The position numbers and the translations under genes are program-made. A stretch of 64,000 nt of DNA from Bacillus sp. FJAT-18017 (GTDB lineage: Bacteria; Bacillota; Bacilli; Bacillales; Cytobacillaceae), in NCBI RefSeq assembly GCF_001278805.1, contig NZ_CP012602.1:2510001-2574000 (forward strand), in the 5' to 3' direction. The notes beneath the pieces were generated by a model, which saw only the letters and a program-made list of their open reading frames with translations, made no database searches and was not told where the DNA came from. Positions 34,161 to 42,624 of this stretch are shown here, piece after piece (position 1 is the stretch's first letter; each line of letters begins with the position of its first letter).

Positions 34161-35534
34161 TTGAACCAAAAACTAAAGGACTATTTTCTACATAATCGTG
34201 ACAAGCATTTAGCAGAGCTTACCGAGTACCTAGCCATCCCAAGTATCTCAGCTCTCCCCTCTTACCGTGAGGAAATGCTGAACGCGGCTAATTGGACGGG
34301 TGCGATGCTAAAGGAAGTGGGGCTCAGCCGGGCAGAGGTGTTTATTGGTAAAGGCCATCCAATTGTTTATGGGGAATGGATCCAGGCTGAGGGCGCACCG
34401 ACCGTACTAGTGTATGGGCATTATGATGTACAGCCGGTTGACCCGGTGGAACTTTGGGATAGCCCTCCTTTCGAGGCGACGATACGCGAAGGCAAGTTAT
34501 ATGCACGTGGTTCCAGTGATGACAAAGGCCAGATTTTCATGCATATGAAGGCTGTGGAGGCAATATTTCAAACAGTTGGCAAGCTGCCTGTAAATATTAA
34601 GTTCCTAATCGAAGGTGAAGAAGAAATCGGAAGCCCGAATCTCCCTTCTTTTGTCGAAGAAAATAAAGAGCTTCTTGCTGCGGATGTATTGGTCATTTCA
34701 GATACCACTATGCTTGAACGCGGGAAACCTGCGATTGTGTATGGTTTGCGCGGGCTGGCTGGAATACAGATTGACGTTAAAGGTGCTGCGGGGGATCTTC
34801 ATTCGGGGCTGTATGGCGGCGCCGTCCAAAACCCGCTCCATGCACTTGTAGAAATCCTTTCCTCGCTTCGAGGTTCAAATGGTGTAATTAGTGTGGATGG
34901 ATTTTATGATAAGGTTCGACATCTTTCGGATGAAGAGCGTGCTGAATTCGCAAGCTTGAACCAGAGTGAAGAAGCTTTGCGCAGCCAGCTCGGTGTCCCC
35001 GAACTTTTCGGCGAAGAAGGCTTTACAGCGCTAGAGCGTATTTATGCACGGCCGACTCTTGAGGTAAATGGAATTTACGGAGGATTCCAGGGCGACGGGA
35101 TCAAAACAGTCATTCCTTCAGAAGCCCATGCAAAAATAACTTGCCGGCTTGTTCCCGACCAGGACCCACAAGAAATTGCCGACCTGCTTGAAGCTCATGT
35201 GAAAAAAGTCGCTCCAAAGGGTGTAACAGTTTCAGTTTCCCAATTTGACAAGGGAGCTGCATTCATCACTCCTTTTGATCATCCTGTAATCCAGGCAGCC
35301 GGCCAGGCATACGAAGAAGTTTACGGTGTTCCAACAGCTTATATCCGTGGAGGCGGCTCCATCCCAATCGTTGCCGATTTCAGTGGAATTCTTCAGATTC
35401 CGGTTGTTTTAATGGGCTTCGGGCTGGCTGATGAGAACTTCCACGCACCGAATGAGCATTTCAATCTGGAAAACTTCGACAAAGGACTAGAGGTCATAGG
35501 AAGCTATCTGTTTAAATTGCCTGATGTTTTGTAA
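34161..35534 (+). CDS. M20 family dipeptidase
   Basis: 457 residues. Zinc metallopeptidase of the M20 type acting on dipeptides in the cytosol. Zinc ligands and catalytic residues are visible: YGHYDVQP (His87, Asp89), GSSDDKGQ (Asp near 120), IEGEEEIGS (catalytic Glu153 and ligand Glu154), then ISDTTM, and a late His in ADENFHAPNEH. A central dimerisation domain is present (GDLHSGLYGGAVQNP). Translation starts at TTG behind AAAGGAGG. Divergent from the large membrane gene and closed by a terminator. Confidence 0.9.
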   Translation: MNQKLKDYFLHNRDKHLAELTEYLAIPSISALPSYREEMLNAANWTGAMLKEVGLSRAEVFIGKGHPIVYGEWIQAEGAPTVLVYGHYDVQPVDPVELWDSPPFEATIREGKLYARGSSDDKGQIFMHMKAVEAIFQTVGKLPVNIKFLIEGEEEIGSPNLPSFVEENKELLAADVLVISDTTMLERGKPAIVYGLRGLAGIQIDVKGAAGDLHSGLYGGAVQNPLHALVEILSSLRGSNGVISVDGFYDKVRHLSDEERAEFASLNQSEEALRSQLGVPELFGEEGFTALERIYARPTLEVNGIYGGFQGDGIKTVIPSEAHAKITCRLVPDQDPQEIADLLEAHVKKVAPKGVTVSVSQFDKGAAFITPFDHPVIQAAGQAYEEVYGVPTAYIRGGGSIPIVADFSGILQIPVVLMGFGLADENFHAPNEHFNLENFDKGLEVIGSYLFKLPDVL

Positions 35535-35545
35535 ACGATAAGATT

Positions 35546-35583
35546 AGGGCATCCGCGATTTGGAGCGGATGCCCTGTTTTATC
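35546..35583 (+). terminator. Terminator of the dipeptidase gene
   Basis: AGGGCATCCGC and GCGGATGCCCT form a perfect 11-bp stem followed by GTTTTAT. Confidence 0.85.
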
Positions 35584-35623
35584 TGAATTAGGTTCATATG
35601 GCTTGCTTTGTTTTTCCATATAT

Positions 35624-35775
35624 CAAGGACAAAATAAATACTTGACCAAGTGGAAATGTCCTTGAAGTACTGGTTCAAGGACAATATGGGTCCTTCATCA
35701 AGGAAAATGTCCTCGAAAGTCAATTTCAAGGACAAAAGGATGCCCCGCTTAGTCAAAATGTCCTCGTAAGACCTA
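35624..35775. repeat. Three-copy 51-52-bp tandem repeat with CAAGGACA/TGTCCTTG arms
   Basis: CAAGGACA starts at 35624, 35676 and 35727, and the AAATGTCCT half at 35654, 35705 and 35756. Each unit thus contains the complementary arms CAAGGACA and TGTCCTTG. The array stops two bases from the end of the metallo-beta-lactamase-fold gene. Confidence 0.85.
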
Positions 35776-35777
35776 TT

Positions 35778-36623
35778 CTATTTCTCCCCATCCACATACT
35801 TACCGTAATCGGGAACAGCTATTGAATCGAATTGGTCCGCAAGATTCCGGAGTCCGACTAGAAGCTCCTCCCCTTTCACCGGACGGCCGTGCCCTGTAAT
35901 CGCTACTTTCGGCTTCAAAGCCTCCAATGCCTGAACAGAGGCTTTGGCGGCAGCCCAATCGGTTGTCAGATAGCGAGGCGGCCCAGTGATTTCCATTTCT
36001 TGAGTGAAAACTTTATAGAGAGAGTCCTGCCTGACGGTAACGAATGCATCCCCGGCAATCAGTGAACGATCCGATTCTCTGAACAATGACACATGTCCCT
36101 GAGTATGACCCGGAGTATGAATCCATTTCCAGCCTTCCATAAATGGGACTATCCCATCGCCAGGAAGCAGTTCGAGATTACGATCCAACACGATTGCTTC
36201 ATTTGGATAGTAAGGCGATATTTTTGCCAGCATGCCTCCCTCAACAGTTGGATCTGGTTCCGGGTAGTCCTGTTGGCCAGTCAAAAAAGGCTGCTCAAGA
36301 GGATGGGCGAACACAGGCATATTCCATTTTTCAATGAGTTCTACAATTGCCCCGACATGGTCAAAGTGGCCATGTGTCAAAATGAGCGCCTTCGGAGGAT
36401 TGTCTTTCCCAAACCGCTCCTCTGCTTCGTTTATAATAGTATCTGCTGATCTCGGCATTCCTGCATCAATCAGGACCCAATCATTGCCTTTACCAGGCAG
36501 GCCATAAAACACAACGTTAACAATCTGGATCGGAAAATAGTATAAGTCATCCGTCACTTGTTCGCCAATGCCAGAACTAATACTTGTCATAGGGATAATT
36601 TTTTTCTCGTATTCGTTCTTCAT
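35778..36623 (-). CDS. Metallo-beta-lactamase fold hydrolase
   Basis: 281 residues. The metal site LTHGHFDHVGA (His84, His86, Asp88, His89), a later HTPGHTQGHVSLF, LIAGDAF (bridging Asp) and ITGHGRPV form the complete two-metal set. The class includes glyoxalase II, lactonases and other hydrolases; a secretion signal is absent, so it is cytosolic and not a penicillinase. Substrate is unknown. It has AAAGGAGG and ends next to a repeat array. Confidence 0.85.
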   Translation of the reverse strand: MKNEYEKKIIPMTSISSGIGEQVTDDLYYFPIQIVNVVFYGLPGKGNDWVLIDAGMPRSADTIINEAEERFGKDNPPKALILTHGHFDHVGAIVELIEKWNMPVFAHPLEQPFLTGQQDYPEPDPTVEGGMLAKISPYYPNEAIVLDRNLELLPGDGIVPFMEGWKWIHTPGHTQGHVSLFRESDRSLIAGDAFVTVRQDSLYKVFTQEMEITGPPRYLTTDWAAAKASVQALEALKPKVAITGHGRPVKGEELLVGLRNLADQFDSIAVPDYGKYVDGEK

Positions 36624-36754
36624 AATACTGCCTCCTTTTGATTCGCTCTTTTGACTTATTCCCTGCTTTCCTTATTTTCATTCAAAGAGCATGCATTTGC
36701 GGCATCCCTCAATGATTGTTATACTGAAGGAAAATTCAACTTGCTGGAGGCTAT

Positions 36755-37225
36755 ATGTTAACGTTTGAACAAAAACTTGCAATCATAGAATCTTTTCCGG
36801 AATTAACACGCAAAGATGTTTCGTTAGGCCGTGTCAATTTCCAATTTGAAGAAAGTGTCACCGAAAAAAAGAATGTAGTCTATCATCTGCATCCAAATGG
36901 GAATGGCTACGTTTATGCAGCAGGACTGCCTGGCTATCAGATTGAACAAAAGGGATTAGTCAATATCAGGGATTTCACAGAAATTGAGCTCCGGGAACTG
37001 CTTTCCAAAACGATTACCATCATGTCCGGGGAGGAAGAAGAAACCCCTGAACAACCGAATGGGTCCTTGGAAGAATCATGGGTAAATAAAGAAAATCAAA
37101 AACTGATCGTTATCAACGAAGATGAGCTATGGAATGTGTATTTTGGTGCCAATCTCGAAGAAAGCTTCGGCGATTATCGTGAAGTACTGGAGTATATGGC
37201 TGAGGAAGGTTTTAGTAAAAGATAA
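36755..37225 (+). CDS. Hypothetical protein, 156 residues
   Basis: It begins MLTFEQKLAIIESFPEL. A hydrophilic, acidic protein with an alpha/beta look and no membrane segment or Cys motif; residues 95-112 are Glu/Pro-rich (SGEEEETPEQPNG) and could be a linker between two halves. GGAGG lies seven bases before the ATG, and a bidirectional terminator follows, so it is expressed as a single gene. I do not recognise the family. It faces the helicase gene tail-to-tail. Confidence 0.7.
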   Translation: MLTFEQKLAIIESFPELTRKDVSLGRVNFQFEESVTEKKNVVYHLHPNGNGYVYAAGLPGYQIEQKGLVNIRDFTEIELRELLSKTITIMSGEEEETPEQPNGSLEESWVNKENQKLIVINEDELWNVYFGANLEESFGDYREVLEYMAEEGFSKR

Positions 37226-37230
37226 TATCA

Positions 37231-37266
37231 AAAAGGGTGTCCCAACTTTATGAATGGGACACCTTT
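37231..37266. terminator. Bidirectional terminator between the hypothetical gene and helicase
   Basis: GGGTGTCCC and GGGACACC flank a 12-base loop, with A/T tracts on both sides, so it can serve both converging genes. Confidence 0.75.
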
Positions 37267-37276
37267 ACTATGAATA

Positions 37277-39556
37277 CTAATCTAATATCGTGAACTCTTT
37301 CCATTCATTTGGAAAAAAATTAAGATACTTTTTTTGCAAAAAGCGGTCATCAATTAGTACAATTGTGCCGGTATCCTCCTCGGACCGAATCAAGCGGCCC
37401 CCTGCCTGGAGAACCTTTACGAGCCCCGGAAAGGTATATGAATAATCATAGCCATTTTTCCCATTGGAGGTATAATAGTGTTTCAAAATATCCCGCTCAA
37501 AGGACAGCTGAGGAAGCCCTACACCAGTAATAATGACCCCATTCAGTTTGTCACCAGGAAGATCGACACCTTCTGAAAAAATGCCTCCCATTACTGCAAA
37601 AACGACGAGGCTCCTTGGGCGGCCTGCTTCAAAGTTGCTTAGAAACTGATCGCGTTCCTCCTCGGTCATCTGTGATTGCTGGATGAGAACATCTATTTCT
37701 TCCCCTGAATTAAACCGTTCAGACACTTCCTTCAGATAGAGATATGAAGGAAAAAAGCAAAAATAGTTACCCGGCCTTTCTTTAACCAGCATCTCAACCA
37801 TTTCTGCAATCGGCGAATAAGATGCATCTCTAACTTTGTAGCGCGTTGACAACGGGCTAATAAATACGTCAACCTGCTCTCTGCTAAACGGCGATGGTAT
37901 TGAAATAACTGCATCTTCCTCTTCCGCTCCGAGCATTTCCTTAAAATAGTCTCCTGGTACGAGGGTGGCCGAAAAGAATATTTTACTTCGGAAGGCTTTG
38001 CCGGCCTTCCTTAACAGCTCTGAGGGATCAAGGCAAAATAGCTTTACTGACGTTTCATTTCGTTCGTGTGAAAAATATGCACAATACTTCTCATTAAAAA
38101 ATCCAGCAGTCCGGATAAAATTTTGTGCTGAAAAGAACGCATCAAGTAATTCCTCGGAAACTTCCTGGCCTTTTACCAACTCTGCTTCGGCTTTATCAGC
38201 GAACTCCTTTATGGCTTCAAGCAAATCCTCAGGAACACCTTCCAGCAAAAACGCATGCCTGCCTTCGAGTTCTTTTTTTCTATCCACAAAATACTGATTG
38301 ATTTTGCCAGCAGCCTTTGACAATCCCGGGTTTGATTTTTTATAGTCTCTCTTGACGGCGAGATAGCCTTGCTTATCGAGAGTGGCAGAGTACATTTCCC
38401 GAGCTCTGTCCGCAAGGTTATGTGCCTCATCAACAAGAAGTGCTGTACGTTTTTTCTTTTCATCAAAAAGCCTTTTTAAGGAAACACGCGGGTCATAAAC
38501 ATAGTTATAATCGCAAATAACCGCATCTGCATGATAAGCCACATCCAGCGAAAACTCAAACGGGCATAGCTGGTGTTTTCTCGCGTAGTGTTCCAGGACC
38601 GTACGATTTATCCTAGTTTCATGTTCATAGATATCAAGAATGGCTTCGTTTATTCGATCATAGTACCCTTCCGTAAATGGACAGCCTTCTCCCGGGCATC
38701 CTTCATCTTCCTTGAAACAGATTTTATCCTTTGCAGTAATTGTGACCGAAGTTAAATGCAGTCCATTGGCAGCCATTAACGATAGAGCGTCTTCGGCGGC
38801 ATGCCTGGTTGTTGTGCGCGCAGTTATGTAAAAGATATGGTCTATAACCCCTTCGCCGATTGCTTTTATACTTGGGAAAAGCGTAGATATCGTTTTTCCG
38901 ATACCAGTAGGAGCGTTGGCGAATAAAGTATTCCCTTCCTTAATGCTTCGGTAAACGGTACCTGCGAGAAGACGCTGGCCTTGCCTGTAGGCTGAGTGCG
39001 GAAATTCGAGACGTTTAGCGGACTCTATCTTTTTCTCAAAATGTGAAAGCTTCATTTTTGCAAAAGGAGCGTAAACCTTTAACGCAAAATGAAGGAACTC
39101 TTCAAGCTCCACTATTGAAAAAGTAGAGATGAAAATCTTTGTATCGTTTGTACCCCTTTGTACATAGGTCAATTGGATGTCAATTTCCTCAAGGGCGTGT
39201 TCCAAGGCAATAGCATAGGCATAGCACTTCGCCTGTGCCCAATGGACAGGATATGAGTCAGCTTCAATCCATTCAAGGCTGCCTGCCGTTGATTTAATTT
39301 CATCGATAACCAGATGGCCATCCCTGACAAGCAATCCGTCACAGCGTCCTTCAACTAAAAATAACAGCCCTTCAGCCGAAATTTCAAATCGAAGCGGCAC
39401 CTCTTTCCGATCTTCCTCATGATAGCCTTTCTGGATCAGTTGGTGAGCTCTTGTCCCTTCTATCATTGCCGTCTGCGGGCGAATCCCAAATTCAATGCTG
39501 CCACTACTATAAACATACTCAGCAAGTGCCCTTGCAGATATATTGATAGCCTCCAT
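37277..39556 (-). CDS. Nuclease-helicase fusion, XPD/DinG-like, Fe-S
   Basis: About 759 residues. The first 160 residues look like a RecB-type PD-(D/E)XK nuclease: GRCDGLLV (Asp73), then VIDEIKS (Glu86, Lys88), and a downstream QAKCYAYA motif. The rest is a superfamily 2 helicase of the XPD/DinG group with Walker A APTGIGKT (215-222), four cysteines of an Fe-S domain (280, 287, 292, 331), DEAH (376-379) and C-terminal motifs ending in GGRLIRSEEDTG. The ATG at 39556 has AAAGGGG 8 bases upstream; a GTG three codons earlier is unlikely. Probably repair of branched or damaged DNA. Confidence 0.85.
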   Translation of the reverse strand: MEAINISARALAEYVYSSGSIEFGIRPQTAMIEGTRAHQLIQKGYHEEDRKEVPLRFEISAEGLLFLVEGRCDGLLVRDGHLVIDEIKSTAGSLEWIEADSYPVHWAQAKCYAYAIALEHALEEIDIQLTYVQRGTNDTKIFISTFSIVELEEFLHFALKVYAPFAKMKLSHFEKKIESAKRLEFPHSAYRQGQRLLAGTVYRSIKEGNTLFANAPTGIGKTISTLFPSIKAIGEGVIDHIFYITARTTTRHAAEDALSLMAANGLHLTSVTITAKDKICFKEDEGCPGEGCPFTEGYYDRINEAILDIYEHETRINRTVLEHYARKHQLCPFEFSLDVAYHADAVICDYNYVYDPRVSLKRLFDEKKKRTALLVDEAHNLADRAREMYSATLDKQGYLAVKRDYKKSNPGLSKAAGKINQYFVDRKKELEGRHAFLLEGVPEDLLEAIKEFADKAEAELVKGQEVSEELLDAFFSAQNFIRTAGFFNEKYCAYFSHERNETSVKLFCLDPSELLRKAGKAFRSKIFFSATLVPGDYFKEMLGAEEEDAVISIPSPFSREQVDVFISPLSTRYKVRDASYSPIAEMVEMLVKERPGNYFCFFPSYLYLKEVSERFNSGEEIDVLIQQSQMTEEERDQFLSNFEAGRPRSLVVFAVMGGIFSEGVDLPGDKLNGVIITGVGLPQLSFERDILKHYYTSNGKNGYDYSYTFPGLVKVLQAGGRLIRSEEDTGTIVLIDDRFLQKKYLNFFPNEWKEFTILD

Positions 39557-39693
39557 TACGTTCACCCCTTTCTGGGGAATATATGTTCTTTTATCGTACC
39601 ATAAATTTTACACCGGGAAAATAACGAACCAGACAGCCAGGGAGCAAGTGCCTTTGTTACAGTACAGGCTGGAAAGTGGAATTTGTTTCGGAT

Positions 39694-39825
39694 ATGAATA
39701 ACGTTGAATTATTCGGAGACTCAGGTAGAAAAGTTAAAGATGTTTTAGAAAAAGCAAAATATGTGGTAGAAATCGCCTGGGAAAAGCAGGTAACAGTGAA
39801 GAAGCTAAACCAATGGCTCTGTTAG
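39694..39825 (+). CDS. Small ORF ending inside a MITE-like element
   Basis: 43 codons starting MNNVELFGDSGRKVKD, hydrophilic, possibly helical. The frame can be read a few codons upstream, with no clear ribosome site. The last three codons (Trp-Leu-Cys) and stop come from the inserted element. Without the element, the 9-base target copy would be followed directly by a TAA stop after KKLNQ. So the frame looks like an older gene end or gene remnant, modified by the insertion. Low confidence that it is expressed. Confidence 0.35.
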   Translation: MNNVELFGDSGRKVKDVLEKAKYVVEIAWEKQVTVKKLNQWLC

Positions 39826-40098
39826 TATTCATTGTTGATTTTTGTTGAGGTATAAGAATTTATTAGGGGGAGAATTTCCGGCTATTGTACCCACGGGCAC
39901 CTTAAGAGACAGAAATAAGCGTATAAATTCCCCTAAACTTCTTAAAATAAGTCAAAAACCAATGATTCTGGTTTGATAAGCGGAAAAACTCCCCTTATTT
40001 TAAGAGAAATATGGTTATTTCCCGATTTAACCGGAATTTCTCCCCTTATTTTTCAAACAGATTGACATCAACATTCAGTTAAACAGAGCTAAACCAAT
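39806..40098. mobile_element. MITE-like foldback element, copy 1, with 9-bp target repeat
   Basis: The element spans 39815-40089 (275 bp) and is flanked by TAAACCAAT on both sides (39806-39814 and 40090-40098). Ends are GGCTCTGTTA and the diverged complement TTAAACAGAGC; inner complementary blocks (GGGGAGAATTTCCGG with CCGGAATTTCTCCCC; CTTAAAATAAG with CTTATTTTAAG) make the whole element fold back. No transposase frame. The right side abuts the T-tract of the LTA synthase terminator. 8-9 bp duplications are typical of several IS families; the parent is not identified. Confidence 0.82.
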
Positions 40099-40130
40099 AA
40101 AAAAGAGCGAAAGGGATATCCCCTTCGCTC
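40099..40130 (-). terminator. Terminator of the LTA synthase gene
   Basis: GAGCGAAAGGG and CCCCTTCGCTC pair around ATAT, followed on the minus strand by a T-tract that directly meets the target repeat of the inserted element. Confidence 0.85.
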
Positions 40131-40136
40131 ATAATA

Positions 40137-42092
40137 TTATTCTTCCGTATCACTAACTGGTCCGTCTTCCTTGATATACTCATAATCCTCAGGATTTATT
40201 GGCTTGAATCCATTAGGCGTATAGAATCTTAGCAAGTCTTTCAAGACCAATTCGTCTGACATTTGAAGCTCTGTTTTAACCTTTTCGGAATACTCCAGAC
40301 ACAGTTCTGTTTCTTCTTCGATCAGTTCACCTGTTGAAGTGTTATAGCACTTGTCACTAATTTGAGTGATTTCAGGTGAGGTGAAATCACCATTCCTGAA
40401 GCCAACAACTTCATGATGGTCAGGTGATAAAAGGTCTGAGCCAAGCTCCATGTAATCTTTCGAGTCAATGCCGAGCAAATGCAGGACAGTTGGACGCACA
40501 TCGATTTGGCCGCCAAACTTCTCTATCTGCTTGCCTTTAACTCCAGGAATATGAATCATAACAGGAACCTTTTGCAATTCCATATTCTTTAATGGAGTGA
40601 CTTCTTCACCAATCACCTGTGCCATTGCATCATTATGGTTTTCGGAAATACCGTAATGGTCCCCGTATAACACAAACATTGTATTTTCATACAGTCCATT
40701 TATCTTCAAATCATTGAAGAATTGTTCGATTGCCTGGTCCATATAGTTTGCCGAAGTGAAATAATTGTCAACAACATCATCCCCTGTGGTACCCAACGGG
40801 AAGTCCGTATCACCCGGATCCATTTCAAATGGGAAATGGTTGGACAATGTTATGAATTTAGTATAGAAAGGCTGCTTCATCCCTGCCAGCATCGGGATCG
40901 ATTCCTTGAAGAACGGCTTATCTTTCAATCCATAGTTCTTCACTTCTTCGTCTTTCATGGTGTAATATTCGGCATCGTAAAACTCATCATAGCCCAAGGC
41001 CTTGTACATGACATTCCGGTTCCAGAATGTTTTATAGTTTCCATGGAAAACCGCTGATGTATAACCCTGGTTCTTAAGGATAGCCGGCATGGCATGGAAT
41101 GTGTTTTGGGCTTTGTTAATGAAAACGGCACCCTGAGTCATAGGATAAAGCGAGTTTTCCATTAGAAATTCCGCATCGGACGTTTTCCCCTGGCTGGTCT
41201 GGTGGTACACATTCGAGAAGTAGAACGTGTTATCATCCTTAGCAAGGGAATTCAGGAATGGCGTTACTTCCTGGCCTTCTAGCTTGTAATCAATAATGAA
41301 GCTTTGCATTGATTCAAGAGCGATATAAACAACATTCATTCCTTCAGCTTTACCAAAAAGCTTCGGGTCTGGTTCTGAATAGTTCGCTTTCCTGTAGTTC
41401 TCGATTTCGGTAATATCATTACTGTCAGCGAGTGCGCGCTCACTGGAAGAGCGTATGTTTTGAATCGCATCGTAAATGGTAAAGTTATACGTACCGAGAT
41501 ATTTTACGAGGTATGCGCGGTCAAAGGACCTTGTCAATAGCTGCGGACGATCCTTTTCAGCGAGACCCAAATTGAAAAGAAATGTAGTCACAGCAAACAG
41601 CATTGCAATCCGGAACGCGCGCTTGCCTGGTTCCCTGAACCGTCCAATTGCCTTATAGGCAAGAACTGCCAGGATAATTGTATCCGTAAAATAAAAAATA
41701 TCCAATGGGCCCATCAGCGATGCAGCACTATCACCGAGCTGGCCGGCATTGACCTTTGCTTGCATGAGCACGGGCAAGGTGATGAAGTCATCGAAGAACC
41801 TGTAATACACAATGTTTGCGTAGAGCAGAAAAGATAAAATCAAGTTGGTTACTGTTATCACCCAGAATTGGACTTTCTTGCGAAAGAGCAAAGCTATTCC
41901 AAAGAAAAATAGGGCTGAGCTAAGCGGGTTTAGAAACAGCAGGAATTTTTGGAGTCCATTATCAATTCCAAGATTAAATTCAATAAGATACGCACTGTAG
42001 GTTTTTAGCCAAAAGAGGACGACGGCAAGAATGAAAAAGGAATATTGCCTGTTTTTCCAATCCCCTATTTGTCTTAAATATTTTTGTGGCAT
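40137..42092 (-). CDS. Lipoteichoic acid synthase-family protein
   Basis: About 651 residues. Five N-terminal membrane helices (to about residue 200) are followed by an extracellular sulfatase-fold domain. The metal/catalytic set is present: VVYIALESMQSF (Glu), the nucleophile Thr in SQGKTSDAEF, and FVLYGDHYGISENHN (Asp/His). It polymerises glycerol phosphate from phosphatidylglycerol, or makes primer or an alternate polymer as in the paralogues YfnI/YqgS/YvgJ. AGGAGA before the ATG at 42092 makes this start better than 42125. Paralogue identity not settled. Confidence 0.9.
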   Translation of the reverse strand: MPQKYLRQIGDWKNRQYSFFILAVVLFWLKTYSAYLIEFNLGIDNGLQKFLLFLNPLSSALFFFGIALLFRKKVQFWVITVTNLILSFLLYANIVYYRFFDDFITLPVLMQAKVNAGQLGDSAASLMGPLDIFYFTDTIILAVLAYKAIGRFREPGKRAFRIAMLFAVTTFLFNLGLAEKDRPQLLTRSFDRAYLVKYLGTYNFTIYDAIQNIRSSSERALADSNDITEIENYRKANYSEPDPKLFGKAEGMNVVYIALESMQSFIIDYKLEGQEVTPFLNSLAKDDNTFYFSNVYHQTSQGKTSDAEFLMENSLYPMTQGAVFINKAQNTFHAMPAILKNQGYTSAVFHGNYKTFWNRNVMYKALGYDEFYDAEYYTMKDEEVKNYGLKDKPFFKESIPMLAGMKQPFYTKFITLSNHFPFEMDPGDTDFPLGTTGDDVVDNYFTSANYMDQAIEQFFNDLKINGLYENTMFVLYGDHYGISENHNDAMAQVIGEEVTPLKNMELQKVPVMIHIPGVKGKQIEKFGGQIDVRPTVLHLLGIDSKDYMELGSDLLSPDHHEVVGFRNGDFTSPEITQISDKCYNTSTGELIEEETELCLEYSEKVKTELQMSDELVLKDLLRFYTPNGFKPINPEDYEYIKEDGPVSDTEE

Positions 42093-42212
42093 GTTAATTC
42101 TCCTCTCACTTACCGAAAGCAACACAGGTAAACAAACCTCAATTACTATAACACATTATAGGAAAAAGTGGAATTAATAATACTGCTTGTTTCTTCCTGG
42201 TGCAGCCAATAT

Positions 42213-42461
42213 TTATCGGCCCGTTTCCTCTTTTTTCAACAGGATTTGTGCTAGTTCGAGGTCTCGCTTACCACGTTCTTCATCGGTGATAAGGTCATAT
42301 TTTTTTAAAAGATGAAAGACTTCATTTAACTCCAACTGAGTTGGATTTCTGCCCAGCCAGTCCATAAAGGTTTCACGTATATTAGACGGAAGTAGGTGGC
42401 TTTGGGTTTCATATTTTTTTTGGACATCCTCTGAAGTGTGGTCAAGCTTGCAAATCCCCAT
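42213..42461 (-). CDS. Small hypothetical protein, 82 residues
   Basis: Starts MGICKLDHTSEDVQKKY and ends ILLKKEETGR. All-helical, charged, single Cys4, no membrane segment. AAAGGAA sits about ten bases ahead of the ATG. I do not recognise the family; size and composition are like small Bacillus regulatory or group-specific proteins. It lies between the LTA synthase and MFS genes, all in the same direction but with gaps of more than 100 bases. Confidence 0.65.
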   Translation of the reverse strand: MGICKLDHTSEDVQKKYETQSHLLPSNIRETFMDWLGRNPTQLELNEVFHLLKKYDLITDEERGKRDLELAQILLKKEETGR

Positions 42462-42624
42462 TAAAATCTCATTCCTTTTACGTTAGTTTGTATGTCCATA
42501 TCCCCAAGGAAAGCTTCCTCGAAAATACATCGCACGAAATTACGCGACAGGTAACAATAATCGCGACGAATGCGCTAACTCCCTGCCCTTAAGTCACGCG
42601 CGAACCCGCTTTCTCTTTTGTTTG

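Noticed and set aside
39815..40089. Degraded IS with transposase
   Set aside because: At 275 bp with no open frame it cannot encode a transposase; a non-autonomous foldback element fits better.
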